Shown piece by piece: positions 1 to 7,038 of a DNA stretch of 22,634 nt; position 1 is the stretch's first letter; every line of letters starts with the position of its first letter. Both the position numbers and the translations under genes were made by a program. The stretch is from positions 1-22,634 of the forward strand of contig JBAZJT010000028.1 of assembly GCA_041651175.1 (NCBI GenBank), read 5' to 3'. This DNA comes from Elusimicrobiales bacterium (GTDB lineage Bacteria; Elusimicrobiota; Elusimicrobia; Elusimicrobiales; Elusimicrobiaceae). The notes below the pieces were generated by a model. The model made no database searches. It saw only the letters and a program-made list of their open reading frames with translations, and had not been told where the DNA came from.

Positions 1-1
1 G

Positions 2-94
2 TTGGAGTATGCGCCGGAACACGGAGAAAGAAAGAAGCAGTTATTGAGAATGGACGCGGAACAACAGCAGCTTTACAACATTATCCGTCAATAA
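2..94 (+). CDS. C-terminal end of an unidentified reading frame, cut by the window edge
   Basis: The frame is open from the left edge to a TAA at 92-94 and ends ...QQQLYNIIRQ. It is rich in Glu, Lys, Arg and Gln, like a helical tail, and looks protein-like rather than random. It is either the end of an upstream gene or the original N-terminus of the methyltransferase that follows. An internal ATG at 50 would start a short leader (MDAEQQQLYNIIRQ), and removing one A near 91-95 would run it directly into the methyltransferase frame (RQYHWVSRW...). I do not recognise a family from 30 residues. Confidence 0.4.
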   Translation: MEYAPEHGERKKQLLRMDAEQQQLYNIIRQ

Positions 95-101
95 CCACTG
101 G

Positions 102-770
102 GTGTCCCGTTGGCGAAGTCAGGAAAATATTCCGCGCGCGTTGCGCAAAATCGCGGATTGGCGCGGCAAAAATATTGCGGAACTGGGCGCCGGAACCGGC
201 AGACTTACGTTGATATTAGCGACTGAAAGCAAAAGCATAACGGCGTTTGACAATTCTACCCAAATGCTGGCCGTAGCGAGGAAAAAGCTTGAAAAGGCCG
301 ACATCAGGAACTGGCGGCTCAAACCCGCAGACAACAGAAAAATCCCGTTGCCCAACAATTGCGCCGACATAACCATCTCGGCATGGAGCATAAGCTATCT
401 GGCGCAGGGTGCAATGGCGGATTGGCAGCCTCATGTGGACGCCGCTCTGGACGAAATGAGAAGACTTCTCATCGCAGGGGGGACGGCAGTGATAATAGAG
501 TCGCTTGGCACCGGTAGCCGCAAACCCGCCCCTCCCAACCGGAGACTGGCGGTTTATTACAATTACCTTGAGCGTCAGGGTTTCGCGCGCTCATCCATAA
601 GAACGGATTATAAATTCAAAACCAAAGCCGAAGCAGCCGAACTGGCTGAATTTTTCTTTGGCGAAGAAATGGGCGAGAAAATAAAAAAATCCGGCTCGCG
701 CATTCTCCCCGAATGCACTGGTATCTGGCATTGGCGTAAAACCGGTCTTTCGCGCGCACCTTCAAGATAA
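102..770 (+). CDS. Class I SAM-dependent methyltransferase
   Basis: This is a cytoplasmic methyltransferase of the Rossmann-fold class I type; its substrate is unknown. The SAM-binding motif I (AELGAGTGRLT) is near residues 26-36. An acidic residue ending strand 2 (TAFDNS) follows, then PLPNNCADITISAWS around the motif IV region. The later LRxxGTAVIIESLGTGS and the ending ILPECTGIWHW fit a recurrent small-methyltransferase subfamily of about 230-250 residues, as I recall it. The start given is GTG at 102, 7 bases after the preceding stop, with no clear ribosome-binding site. The frame is open back to 48 but contains no ATG there. The N-terminus is therefore short for the family, and a one-base frameshift from the frame of the preceding fragment is plausible. 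The base composition looks less GC-rich than the rest of the window. Confidence 0.8.
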   Translation: MSRWRSQENIPRALRKIADWRGKNIAELGAGTGRLTLILATESKSITAFDNSTQMLAVARKKLEKADIRNWRLKPADNRKIPLPNNCADITISAWSISYLAQGAMADWQPHVDAALDEMRRLLIAGGTAVIIESLGTGSRKPAPPNRRLAVYYNYLERQGFARSSIRTDYKFKTKAEAAELAEFFFGEEMGEKIKKSGSRILPECTGIWHWRKTGLSRAPSR

Positions 771-799
771 AACGCGAACTCGCAACCGCATATCGCGCG

Positions 800-827
800 G
801 ATAACGCCGCAGGTTATCTGATATCAG
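800..827. terminator. Weak inverted repeats between convergent genes
   Basis: GATAAC (800-805) and GTTATC (813-818) form a 6-bp stem with a 7-base loop. They are followed directly by the palindrome CTGATATCAG (818-827), which overlaps the stop codon of the leftward nitroreductase gene. The location between convergent genes suits a bidirectional terminator, but there is no T-run on either strand, so this is tentative. Confidence 0.25.
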
Positions 828-1378
828 GCTTTATATCCGTCCAGCCAGGCGAATTTTTCGAAGGGGAGACGGGGGGGGCGGTTTGGCTCGTCGGCGGCCT
901 GCTTTTCGTTCAGCAGCGGGCCGGACGCGGATTTTTTTGCGACCACAATCAGCGCGATTACGTTGAATTCCTGCGGGATGTTAAGCGCGGCGGCGACGGC
1001 GGCGGGGTCGTAGCCCGCAATCGCGTGGGCCACAAAACCCAAATCCCAGGCACGCAGTATAAGAGCGGAGGCGGCCATGCCGGTGTCAAACAGGTAATAC
1101 TCGCGCTCTTTTATGACGCAGTCCAAATCCTTTTTGCTAAACACCGCTATCAGCAGCGGCGCGGCCTGCGCCCACTCGTTGCCCGGCGAGAGCGCGCCAT
1201 GCAGCTTTTTAAGAACCTGCCCGTCGCGCGCGAACACAAAACGCCAGGGCTGGTTGTTGTAGCAGGAGGGCATCAGCGCCGCCGCCTGCGCAAGTTCTTT
1301 AACAAGCTCGTCCGTTACGACCCCTGTTTCAAGCGAGCGGTAAGAGCGGCGCTCTTCCAGTATTTTTTTGAGTTCCAT
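824..1378 (-). CDS. Nitroreductase-family FMN oxidoreductase
   Basis: At 184 residues this is a compact member of the nitroreductase superfamily, cytoplasmic FMN-dependent NAD(P)H oxidoreductases that usually act as dimers. The N-terminal RRSYRS (residues 10-15) is the usual FMN-phosphate contact motif. The PSCYNNQPWRF segment (37-47) is the hallmark flavin/dimer loop, and LGFVAHAIAGYDPAAVAAALNIP matches the conserved GxxxxxGxxxxxxxxVxxxLxIP region near the C-terminus. The physiological substrate cannot be told from sequence. The start is ATG at 1378 with a strong ribosome-binding site (AGGGGGAG) a few bases upstream. Only 11 bases separate it from the stop of tgt, so it is probably the last gene of the spoIID-queA-tgt operon. 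A specific role in queuosine metabolism is not shown. Confidence 0.88.
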   Translation of the reverse strand: MELKKILEERRSYRSLETGVVTDELVKELAQAAALMPSCYNNQPWRFVFARDGQVLKKLHGALSPGNEWAQAAPLLIAVFSKKDLDCVIKEREYYLFDTGMAASALILRAWDLGFVAHAIAGYDPAAVAAALNIPQEFNVIALIVVAKKSASGPLLNEKQAADEPNRPPRLPFEKFAWLDGYKA

Positions 1379-1389
1379 GACATCTCCCC

Positions 1390-2565
1390 CTAACGCGGTT
1401 TTTTTGACTTGCCGAAATCGGCCAGAAAGCGTTTTTTCTCCTCGGCGAAAGTGTTGGTTGCGATGGCGGAGCGGATAGTCTCCATCATCCTGCTGAGAAA
1501 CCGGATATTATGCAGCGAAAGCAGCCGGTGGCTGAGCAGCTCCCGCGAACGGTAGAGATGGCACAAATAGGCTTTGCTGTATGTGCGGCAGGCAAAACAG
1601 TCGCACCTTTCATCCAGCGGGGAATTATCGGCGCGGTACTGCGCGTTTTTTATTGAAATCGGGCCGACGCTGGTCATGGCGGAGCCGTTGCGCGCGTTTC
1701 TCGTGGGCCAGACGCAGTCAAACATGTCAACGCCGCGCTCCACGCAGTCCCAAATCTCCGCCGGAGTGCCAAGCCCCATGAAATATCTGGGCGCGGCGTC
1801 CGGCAGTTCGGCGACGGCGGCTTCCACGGCGGAGTTCATCTCGTCCGGGGTTTCGCCGACGGAAAGTCCGCCTATGCAGAAGCCGTGGACCGGTTTCTCC
1901 GCCATGAACTGCGCGGCGGATTTACGCAGCTTCGGATACACCGAGCCTTGTATTATCCCGAATAAAAGCGGCGTCTCAACGCGCCAGCCCTCCGGCTGCT
2001 TTTCTATGCGGTCTTCCGGCACGGTTGCGCGGAAGGCCGACATTGCGCGCAAGGCCCAGCGCTGCGTCATCTCCAGCGATTTTCTGGCTTCATCCTCTTT
2101 GGCCGGATTGCGCAGGCAGACGTCCAGGCATGTCCACATCGCGGAACCGATTTTGCTCTGGTGGGAAATCACATTCTCCGGCGTGAACATATGCCGGCTG
2201 CCGTCGTGATGGGAGTTGAATTTGGCGCCCTCATCGCTTAATTTGAATATATCGGAGAGGCTGTATATCTGGAACCCGCCCGAATCCGTCAGCACGGGGC
2301 CGGGCCAACGCATGAAATCGCTTATCCCGCCGGCGCGTTCCAGAATATCCACTCCGGGCCGCAGGTAAAGATGGTATGTGTTGGACAGCAGGCATTCTAT
2401 TTTCGCCGACAGCACATCCTGCGCCGAGAGCGCCTTCACGCTGGCCTGCGTGGCCACCGGCATGAAAACCGGCGTCCGCACCGCGCCGCGCCGGGTTTGC
2501 AGCAGGCCGGTTCTGGCCTTGCAGGAAGATTCGCGCGCAATCACGGTAAAGGGGCGGTGTATCAT
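1390..2565 (-). CDS. tgt: tRNA-guanine(34) transglycosylase
   Basis: Tgt swaps guanine at the wobble position of tRNAs with GUN anticodons for the queuosine precursor preQ1. The protein is 391 residues, normal for bacterial Tgt. Asp94 in LTDSGGFQ is the general base position and Asp283 in MFDCVWPTR is the nucleophile position. The zinc site is intact: Cys321, Cys323 and Cys326 in CDCFAC, plus His352 in LLSLHN. GIIQGS and FCIGGLSVGE are also present. I chose ATG at 2565 although the frame is open further upstream. That ATG forms an ATGA overlap with the queA stop, MIHRPFTV is a proper Tgt N-terminus, and the residues in front of it are a shadow of queA. Where the common form has FDEC, this one reads LDVC (residues 147-150), a small variation. 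Translational coupling with queA places consecutive pathway steps together. Confidence 0.97.
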   Translation of the reverse strand: MIHRPFTVIARESSCKARTGLLQTRRGAVRTPVFMPVATQASVKALSAQDVLSAKIECLLSNTYHLYLRPGVDILERAGGISDFMRWPGPVLTDSGGFQIYSLSDIFKLSDEGAKFNSHHDGSRHMFTPENVISHQSKIGSAMWTCLDVCLRNPAKEDEARKSLEMTQRWALRAMSAFRATVPEDRIEKQPEGWRVETPLLFGIIQGSVYPKLRKSAAQFMAEKPVHGFCIGGLSVGETPDEMNSAVEAAVAELPDAAPRYFMGLGTPAEIWDCVERGVDMFDCVWPTRNARNGSAMTSVGPISIKNAQYRADNSPLDERCDCFACRTYSKAYLCHLYRSRELLSHRLLSLHNIRFLSRMMETIRSAIATNTFAEEKKRFLADFGKSKKPR

Positions 2566-3590
2566 AAAATCAGCATCGCATCGCCGTAGGAATAGAACCT
2601 GTAGCCGAGGCGCACGGCCTCGCCGTAAGCGGCGTAGAGATTGTCCTCCCCCGCCAGCGCCGCCGCCATGCAAAGCGGCGTGGAGCCGGGAACATGGAAA
2701 TTGGTTACAAGCCCGTCAACAAGCTTGAATTTGTAAGGCGGATAGATGAACAAATCCGCCCAGCCTTCCCCGGCGGAAAGGCCGCCGTCTACGCAGAAAG
2801 TCTCCAGCGTGCGCGAACTGGTGGTGCCGACGGCTATGATTCTGCCGCCGGCGGCGCGGGCGCGGTTTACGGCGTCTGCGGTCTGCTGGCTTACGCTGGC
2901 GTATTCCGGCAGCATTTTATGCTTTTCCGGCGCGCCGGAAAGCGGGCGGAAGGTTCCCCAGCCCACATGCAGCGTAACCGGCGCGATTACAACGTCCGCG
3001 GCCTTCAATCCGGCGCATAACCCGTCCGTGAAATGAAATCCCGCCGTGGGCGCGGCTATGGAGCCTTCCTCCCGCGCGAAAACGGTCTGATAGCGGGTTT
3101 TGTCGGTTTCGCTTTCCGGGGGGGCGCCGGAATTTTTGCGCGCCTTGGCGATATAATGCGGCAGCGGCGGCCTGCCATGCCCGCGCGCAAATTCCAGCGC
3201 GTCCGGAACGGAAAACAAAAATATCCACCCGCCCTCCGGCGTCCGTTCCACAGCCTCGGCATGGGCGCCGCTCTCAAAAGTTATTTTCATTCCCGGCCTG
3301 GCGTCGCGACAGAGGGCGGCCCAGCGGTCCGGCGCGCCGCAGCGGCGGACCAGCAGGATTTCGGTGCTGCCGCCGCCGGGCTTGCGGCCCGCCAGCCGGG
3401 CAGGAAAAACGCGGGTGTCGTTTACTACAAGGCAGTCGCCTTTTTTGAGATATTGCGGCAAATCGCGGAAAAAGCGGTGCGCGATGCCGCCGGAGGAGAG
3501 AACCATCAGCCGCGCGCTGTCCCTGGGCTCTGCGGGAGATGCGGCAACCAGCCGCTCGCAGCCCAGCGCGGCAAATCTGTCAAGGTTCAT
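2562..3590 (-). CDS. queA: S-adenosylmethionine:tRNA ribosyltransferase-isomerase
   Basis: QueA transfers and isomerises the ribosyl group of SAM onto preQ1-modified tRNA to make epoxyqueuosine, the step after Tgt. The 342-residue length is typical. Diagnostic blocks are LVVNDTRVFPARL (54-66), KTRYQTVFA followed by GSIAAPTAGFHFT (about 165-188), VTLHVGWGTFRPL (205-217) and NFHVPGSTPLCM near the C-terminus. The ATG at 3590 lies inside the 3' end of the SpoIID-domain gene (11-base overlap), and its stop overlaps the tgt start by 4 bases, so the three genes are one transcript. There is no strong ribosome-binding site before the queA start, which suggests coupled translation. The later enzyme QueG/QueH and the preQ1 synthesis genes are not in the window. 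Confidence 0.97.
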   Translation of the reverse strand: MNLDRFAALGCERLVAASPAEPRDSARLMVLSSGGIAHRFFRDLPQYLKKGDCLVVNDTRVFPARLAGRKPGGGSTEILLVRRCGAPDRWAALCRDARPGMKITFESGAHAEAVERTPEGGWIFLFSVPDALEFARGHGRPPLPHYIAKARKNSGAPPESETDKTRYQTVFAREEGSIAAPTAGFHFTDGLCAGLKAADVVIAPVTLHVGWGTFRPLSGAPEKHKMLPEYASVSQQTADAVNRARAAGGRIIAVGTTSSRTLETFCVDGGLSAGEGWADLFIYPPYKFKLVDGLVTNFHVPGSTPLCMAAALAGEDNLYAAYGEAVRLGYRFYSYGDAMLIL

Positions 3591-4788
3591 TATGCCAGTT
3601 GTCCAGTTTAGCGCCCGGGTAGTAGAATTTCAGGATTTGCTTGTAGCTTTTGCCCGTCCAGGCCATTTTGCGCGCGCCGTCCTGGCACATGCCCACGCCG
3701 TGGCCGTAGCCGCGCCCGGAAAACCGGAAGCCGCCGCGCTCCGGCTGGATATGGACTATGTATGTGCTTCTGAATTCCGCGCTCATGCAGGCGCGCAGGT
3801 CGTGCATGTCGACATTGACGCCGCCGATATCGGTTTTGAACCGGAGGGTGATTGTCCTGCCGCCGCCGTTGCGCTTGAGCATCCGTATGGATTTCAGCTT
3901 CTTTACCGGTATGGAGGCCGCGCGCAGATAATCCAGCAGCTTTTCCTCCGGGACAAAAACCGTCCACGAATAGTCTCGCGAATACTTGCAGTAGGGGCAG
4001 TAGACGCCCTTGAGGGGGCGTATCTCGTCGCCGCCCCAGACGGACGGCGTGGTCCTGCCGCCGCAATTGGAATGAAAGAAGGAATGCACAAGCCCGCCTT
4101 TCCACATAAGCACCTGCCCGGAGGTGGCGCGGACGGCCTCCATTATCCTCGGGTGGTCCCTGTCGGCGCCGCTGTAGGCCTGGCTGCGAACGTCGGCAGT
4201 AAGGTCAAAATCCGCAAAGCGGTTGAGGCTGTACAGCGCATAAGTGCGCGCCACCACGGCCTGGGCCTTGAGGGCATCCTCCGGCCAGTCCTCGCCCATT
4301 TCCGCAGGCAGGACGCCGTAGAGATATTCCTCCAGCCCCAGTTCCTCTATGGCGGTTATCGCCTTGTCCGATTTTTTCTTGAAGATTATGCTGCCGCGGT
4401 AGCTTCTGTCGTTGACGCGGGTGAACCCGGCGGCCCCGTCCTGCGCGCTTATGCGCACTACGGGGCCGAAAACGTAATCGCCCAGCCGGATGCCGTTCTC
4501 GTCCGGGGAGACGGAGAGTTTGGCTCCCGCCGGCAGCGGCTTGCGCGCGCCGGAGGCCAGGTCCACCGCGCTGGCGCCGCTTGCGGCTTCCAGCACGGCG
4601 CCCTTCTGCGCCTCCACAATGCCTATCCGTATGATGCCGGAGGCGCCGCCCAGCCCGCCGCCGTCCGCGTCCGCAAACAATGCGGATGCAGAGCCAAGCG
4701 CCAGCGCAACGCACAGCGCGGTCCTGGCGGCAGTGCCGCGCCCGCCCGCAGTTTTAAGCAAAAACAATCGCCGTAAAATAGGTTTCAC
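3580..4788 (-). CDS. SpoIID/LytB-domain protein, probable exported peptidoglycan lytic enzyme
   Basis: This is a 402-residue protein with an N-terminal hydrophobic export signal (about residues 20-40, ending SALFADA) preceded by basic residues. It is expected in the periplasm, acting on cell-wall glycan. The SpoIID/LytB domain is clear: VLPAEMGEDWPEDALKAQAV (159-178) holds the acidic residue (Glu163) equivalent to the catalytic Glu of SpoIID lytic transglycosylases, followed by ARTYAL. FFHSNCGGRT (237-246) and YCPYC (263-267) supply cysteines that could bind metal, and GRGYGHGVGMCQDGA is the family's C-terminal signature. The GTG at 4788 is the only usable start, because an in-frame stop lies at 4798-4800. 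It sits about 8 bases after a TATAAA box, so the mRNA is probably leaderless. A spoIID-queA-tgt order is also known from clostridial genomes, so this is not a sporulation signal. Confidence 0.88.
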   Translation of the reverse strand: MKPILRRLFLLKTAGGRGTAARTALCVALALGSASALFADADGGGLGGASGIIRIGIVEAQKGAVLEAASGASAVDLASGARKPLPAGAKLSVSPDENGIRLGDYVFGPVVRISAQDGAAGFTRVNDRSYRGSIIFKKKSDKAITAIEELGLEEYLYGVLPAEMGEDWPEDALKAQAVVARTYALYSLNRFADFDLTADVRSQAYSGADRDHPRIMEAVRATSGQVLMWKGGLVHSFFHSNCGGRTTPSVWGGDEIRPLKGVYCPYCKYSRDYSWTVFVPEEKLLDYLRAASIPVKKLKSIRMLKRNGGGRTITLRFKTDIGGVNVDMHDLRACMSAEFRSTYIVHIQPERGGFRFSGRGYGHGVGMCQDGARKMAWTGKSYKQILKFYYPGAKLDNWHNEP

Positions 4789-4796
4789 GAGTACAC

Positions 4797-4825
4797 TTTA
4801 TACCTTTTTCGCACGGGAGCCGCAA
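4797..4825 (-). promoter_or_regulatory. Promoter of the spoIID-queA-tgt-nitroreductase operon
   Basis: Read on the minus strand, TTGCGG (4820-4825) and TATAAA (4797-4802) are separated by exactly 17 bases, a good sigma-70-type arrangement. The expected transcription start is near 4790, only about 2 bases before the GTG start codon at 4788, which predicts a leaderless or near-leaderless message. Confidence 0.6.
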
Positions 4826-4840
4826 CACCGCGCGATAGTG

Positions 4841-4846
4841 TATAAT
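4841..4846 (+). promoter_or_regulatory. -10 box of the gal operon promoter
   Basis: A perfect TATAAT preceded by TG lies 37 bases before the galT start. No convincing -35 hexamer is seen 16-18 bases upstream; that position coincides with the -35 of the divergent promoter. The two promoters therefore share DNA, and a bound activator or repressor could affect both. The leader would be about 30 bases. Confidence 0.5.
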
Positions 4847-4883
4847 ATTACGGGACAGGCGGATTTCGGGGAAATATACCTTT

Positions 4884-5966
4884 ATGAACAAGCTCGGTTT
4901 AACCAAGCCGGACGGACGGTACATGTTTTTGTATTCCCGCCGGGAGATACCGCGGGAACTGCGCGCGCCAAGCCCGGACGGAACGCCCGTCAGAGCCGAC
5001 CCGCATCTGCGCTGGCATCCGCTGCGCGGCGAATGGGTGGCCTATGCCAGCCACCGCAACAACCGCACCTTCCTGCCGCCCCCCGAATATAACCCGCTCG
5101 CGCCAAGCCGCCCCGGAGATTTCCCGACAGAGCTGCCCGCCGGAGAATACGACGCGGCGGTTTTTGAAAACCGTTTTCCTTCAATGGCTCCGGGCGCCAC
5201 GGCAAAACCCGATGTCGGAGTGCCATCCCGCCCGGCGGACGGGGTTTGCGAGGTTGTGGTGTTCACCCAGGACCCCAAGGCCAGCCTGAGCGGGCTGGAA
5301 CTGGAGCATCTGGAACTCCTCATAGACGTCTGGGCGGACAGATATGCCGAAATAAGCGCCCGCAAAAACATCCAGTACATCATGCCGTTTGAAAACCGCG
5401 GCGTGGAAATGGGCGTTACCCTGCACCACCCGCACGGACAGATTTACGCGTATCCGTTTGTGCCGCCCGTCCCGGCGCGGGAACTGGAATTGCAGCGCGA
5501 GCACCTTCAGCAGCATGGCCGCGGACTGCTTGAGGATATGGCCGCCGCGGAAATCGCCGGAGGCGGCAGAGTCGTGGCCGTTACGGAATCTGCCGCCGCA
5601 TTCGTGCCTGTGTGCGCGCGATACCCTTACGAGGTGTGGGTGATGCCCAGGCGGGCCGCGCCGTCGTTTGCGGCGCTGGACGCGCGGGAGCGCAAAGATC
5701 TCGCGCGGACGCTGAAAACGGTGCTGATGAAATACGACGCGCTCTGGCAGCGGCCTTTTCCCTATCTGATGGTGTTCCACCAGTCGCCCGTCAACACGCG
5801 GGAGTATCCCGAAGCGCATCTGCACGCGCAGATTTATCCGGCGCTGCGCAGCCCCGGGCGGCTTAAATACCTCGCGGGAACAGAGCTGGGCGCCGGCATG
5901 TTCGCCAACGACTGCCTCCCCGAGGAAAAAGCGGCGGAACTGCAGGCCGTCAAAGTAAATGTCTGA
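4884..5966 (+). CDS. galT: Galactose-1-phosphate uridylyltransferase
   Basis: GalT exchanges UMP between UDP-glucose and galactose-1-phosphate (Leloir pathway, cytoplasm). At 360 residues it resembles the actinobacterial-type GalT lineage, as I recall it: an N-terminal TKPDGRYMFLYS strand, LRWHPLRGEWVAYASHR, FENRFPSM, MPFENRGVEMGVTL, HHPHGQIYAYPF and a C-terminal SPGRLKYLAGTELGAGMF. The catalytic HPH triad is at 182-184, with His184 as the nucleophile position. The position where relatives have CPLCPS reads NPLAPS (70-75), so both zinc-binding cysteines are missing. The ATG at 4884 has only a weak GGGGA 11 bases upstream; ATG at 4923 is an alternative, but the TKPDGRYM segment matches relatives. 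Its end overlaps the next gene by 8 bases. Confidence 0.95.
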   Translation: MNKLGLTKPDGRYMFLYSRREIPRELRAPSPDGTPVRADPHLRWHPLRGEWVAYASHRNNRTFLPPPEYNPLAPSRPGDFPTELPAGEYDAAVFENRFPSMAPGATAKPDVGVPSRPADGVCEVVVFTQDPKASLSGLELEHLELLIDVWADRYAEISARKNIQYIMPFENRGVEMGVTLHHPHGQIYAYPFVPPVPARELELQREHLQQHGRGLLEDMAAAEIAGGGRVVAVTESAAAFVPVCARYPYEVWVMPRRAAPSFAALDARERKDLARTLKTVLMKYDALWQRPFPYLMVFHQSPVNTREYPEAHLHAQIYPALRSPGRLKYLAGTELGAGMFANDCLPEEKAAELQAVKVNV

Positions 5967-7038
5967 AATCCCGGCAAAACTGGAGCGCGTGCGCCGCTCA
6001 ATCGCCGCCGCCGGCATCGGCGCGGTCCGGCTGCGCGGGACGGACTGGTTCAACTGGGCCTGCGCGGGAGCCTCCCACACCGTGCTGCTTGCCGCCGAAA
6101 CCGGCATAGCGCAGGTATTGATAACTCCCGGCAAGGCCGTGGTTCTCACCAATTCCATAGAAGCCGCGCGGCTCCGCGCCGAGGAGCTGCCCGCCGGTTT
6201 TGACATTTTCGCCCCCGACTGGCCCGACGAGGCCGCAACCGATAATTTCGTCCGGGCCGCAGCCGGATATGCGCCCGTGGCCAGCGACCGTCCCGCCGCA
6301 GGCGAAGCCGCGCTGCCGGACGGGCTTGCGCGCGTCAAACAGTCGCTGCTGCCGCAGGAGATAGAGCGCTACCGCGCCCTGGGACGCGACGCCGCAGCGG
6401 CGATGCGTCAGGCGCTTTCAGAGGCGGAGCCCGGCTGGAGCGAGCTGCTGCTTGCCGGCGCGGGCGCAAGGGCGCTGCTTTCGCGCGGCATAGAGCCCGC
6501 GCTGATACTGGCGGGCGGAGAATCCCGCGTTGGAAAATACCGCCATCCCATTGCCACAACCGCGCCGCTGGGCGGCAGGGCGATGCTGGTTTTCTGCGGG
6601 CGCAGGCACGGGCTTTACGCGAACCTGACCCGCTTCGTTTATTTCCGCGCCCCTTCGGACGCGGAACGCCGGCTGATGGACGATGCGGCGAAAGTGGAAG
6701 CCGCCGCCTTCGAGCATTCCCGCGCCGGAGCCAGCCTCGGGGATATTTTCGGAAAAATCGCCGCCGCATACGCGGACGCAGGATACCCCGGCGAGCAGCT
6801 GCGCCATCACCAGGGCGGCACGACCGGTTATCTGTCGCGCGAGGCAGTTGCGCGGCCCGGCTGCGAAGTCCGGCTTGAGCCGCAGACCGCGCTAGCCTGG
6901 AACCCCAGCCTTCCGGGCGCGAAAATGGAAGACACCGTCCTCCTCGGCGAGGACGGGCTGGAAATACTGACGGCGGACCCGCAATGGCCCCGCATGGAAA
7001 TCTCCGGCAGGAGCAGGCCCGATATATGGATAAGATGA
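5959..7038 (+). CDS. M24-fold (Xaa-Pro aminopeptidase-like) protein with degenerate metal site
   Basis: The 359 residues show an N-terminal creatinase-like domain (1-125; LRGTDWFNWACAG, VLTNSIEAARLRAEEL) and a C-terminal pita-bread domain (130-359; VKQSLLPQEIERYRALGRDAAAAM). Active M24 peptidases need two Asp, one His and two Glu. Here the first Asp position is Phe212 (LVFCG), the second is Asn222 (ANLTR), the His is retained (RHHQGG, 282-287), the first Glu is Asn315 (AWNPSL) and the last Glu is kept (MEDT, 323-326). Three of five ligands are lost, so ordinary dimetal peptidase activity is unlikely. Related degenerate M24 proteins with ANLTR and HHQGG exist elsewhere in bacteria, to my recollection. 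It overlaps galT by 8 bases and galK by about 4-13 bases, so it is co-translated with the Leloir enzymes. Its role there is unknown. Confidence 0.85.
   Translation: MSEIPAKLERVRRSIAAAGIGAVRLRGTDWFNWACAGASHTVLLAAETGIAQVLITPGKAVVLTNSIEAARLRAEELPAGFDIFAPDWPDEAATDNFVRAAAGYAPVASDRPAAGEAALPDGLARVKQSLLPQEIERYRALGRDAAAAMRQALSEAEPGWSELLLAGAGARALLSRGIEPALILAGGESRVGKYRHPIATTAPLGGRAMLVFCGRRHGLYANLTRFVYFRAPSDAERRLMDDAAKVEAAAFEHSRAGASLGDIFGKIAAAYADAGYPGEQLRHHQGGTTGYLSREAVARPGCEVRLEPQTALAWNPSLPGAKMEDTVLLGEDGLEILTADPQWPRMEISGRSRPDIWIR

Noticed and set aside
2566..2673. Upstream extension of tgt to a 427-residue protein
   Set aside because: The extra N-terminal residues are the queA 3' end read in another frame. 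The ATG at 2565 overlaps the queA stop and gives the normal Tgt start.
3364..4776. 470-residue open frame on the plus strand
   Set aside because: It is antisense to the SpoIID-domain gene and part of queA, its composition is that of a GC-rich shadow frame, and the minus-strand frames carry clear family motifs.
4790..4796. AGTACAC half-site upstream of the SpoIID gene, equal to one arm of the GntR dyad
   Set aside because: No second arm is present nearby; a 7-base match is likely by chance in this window.
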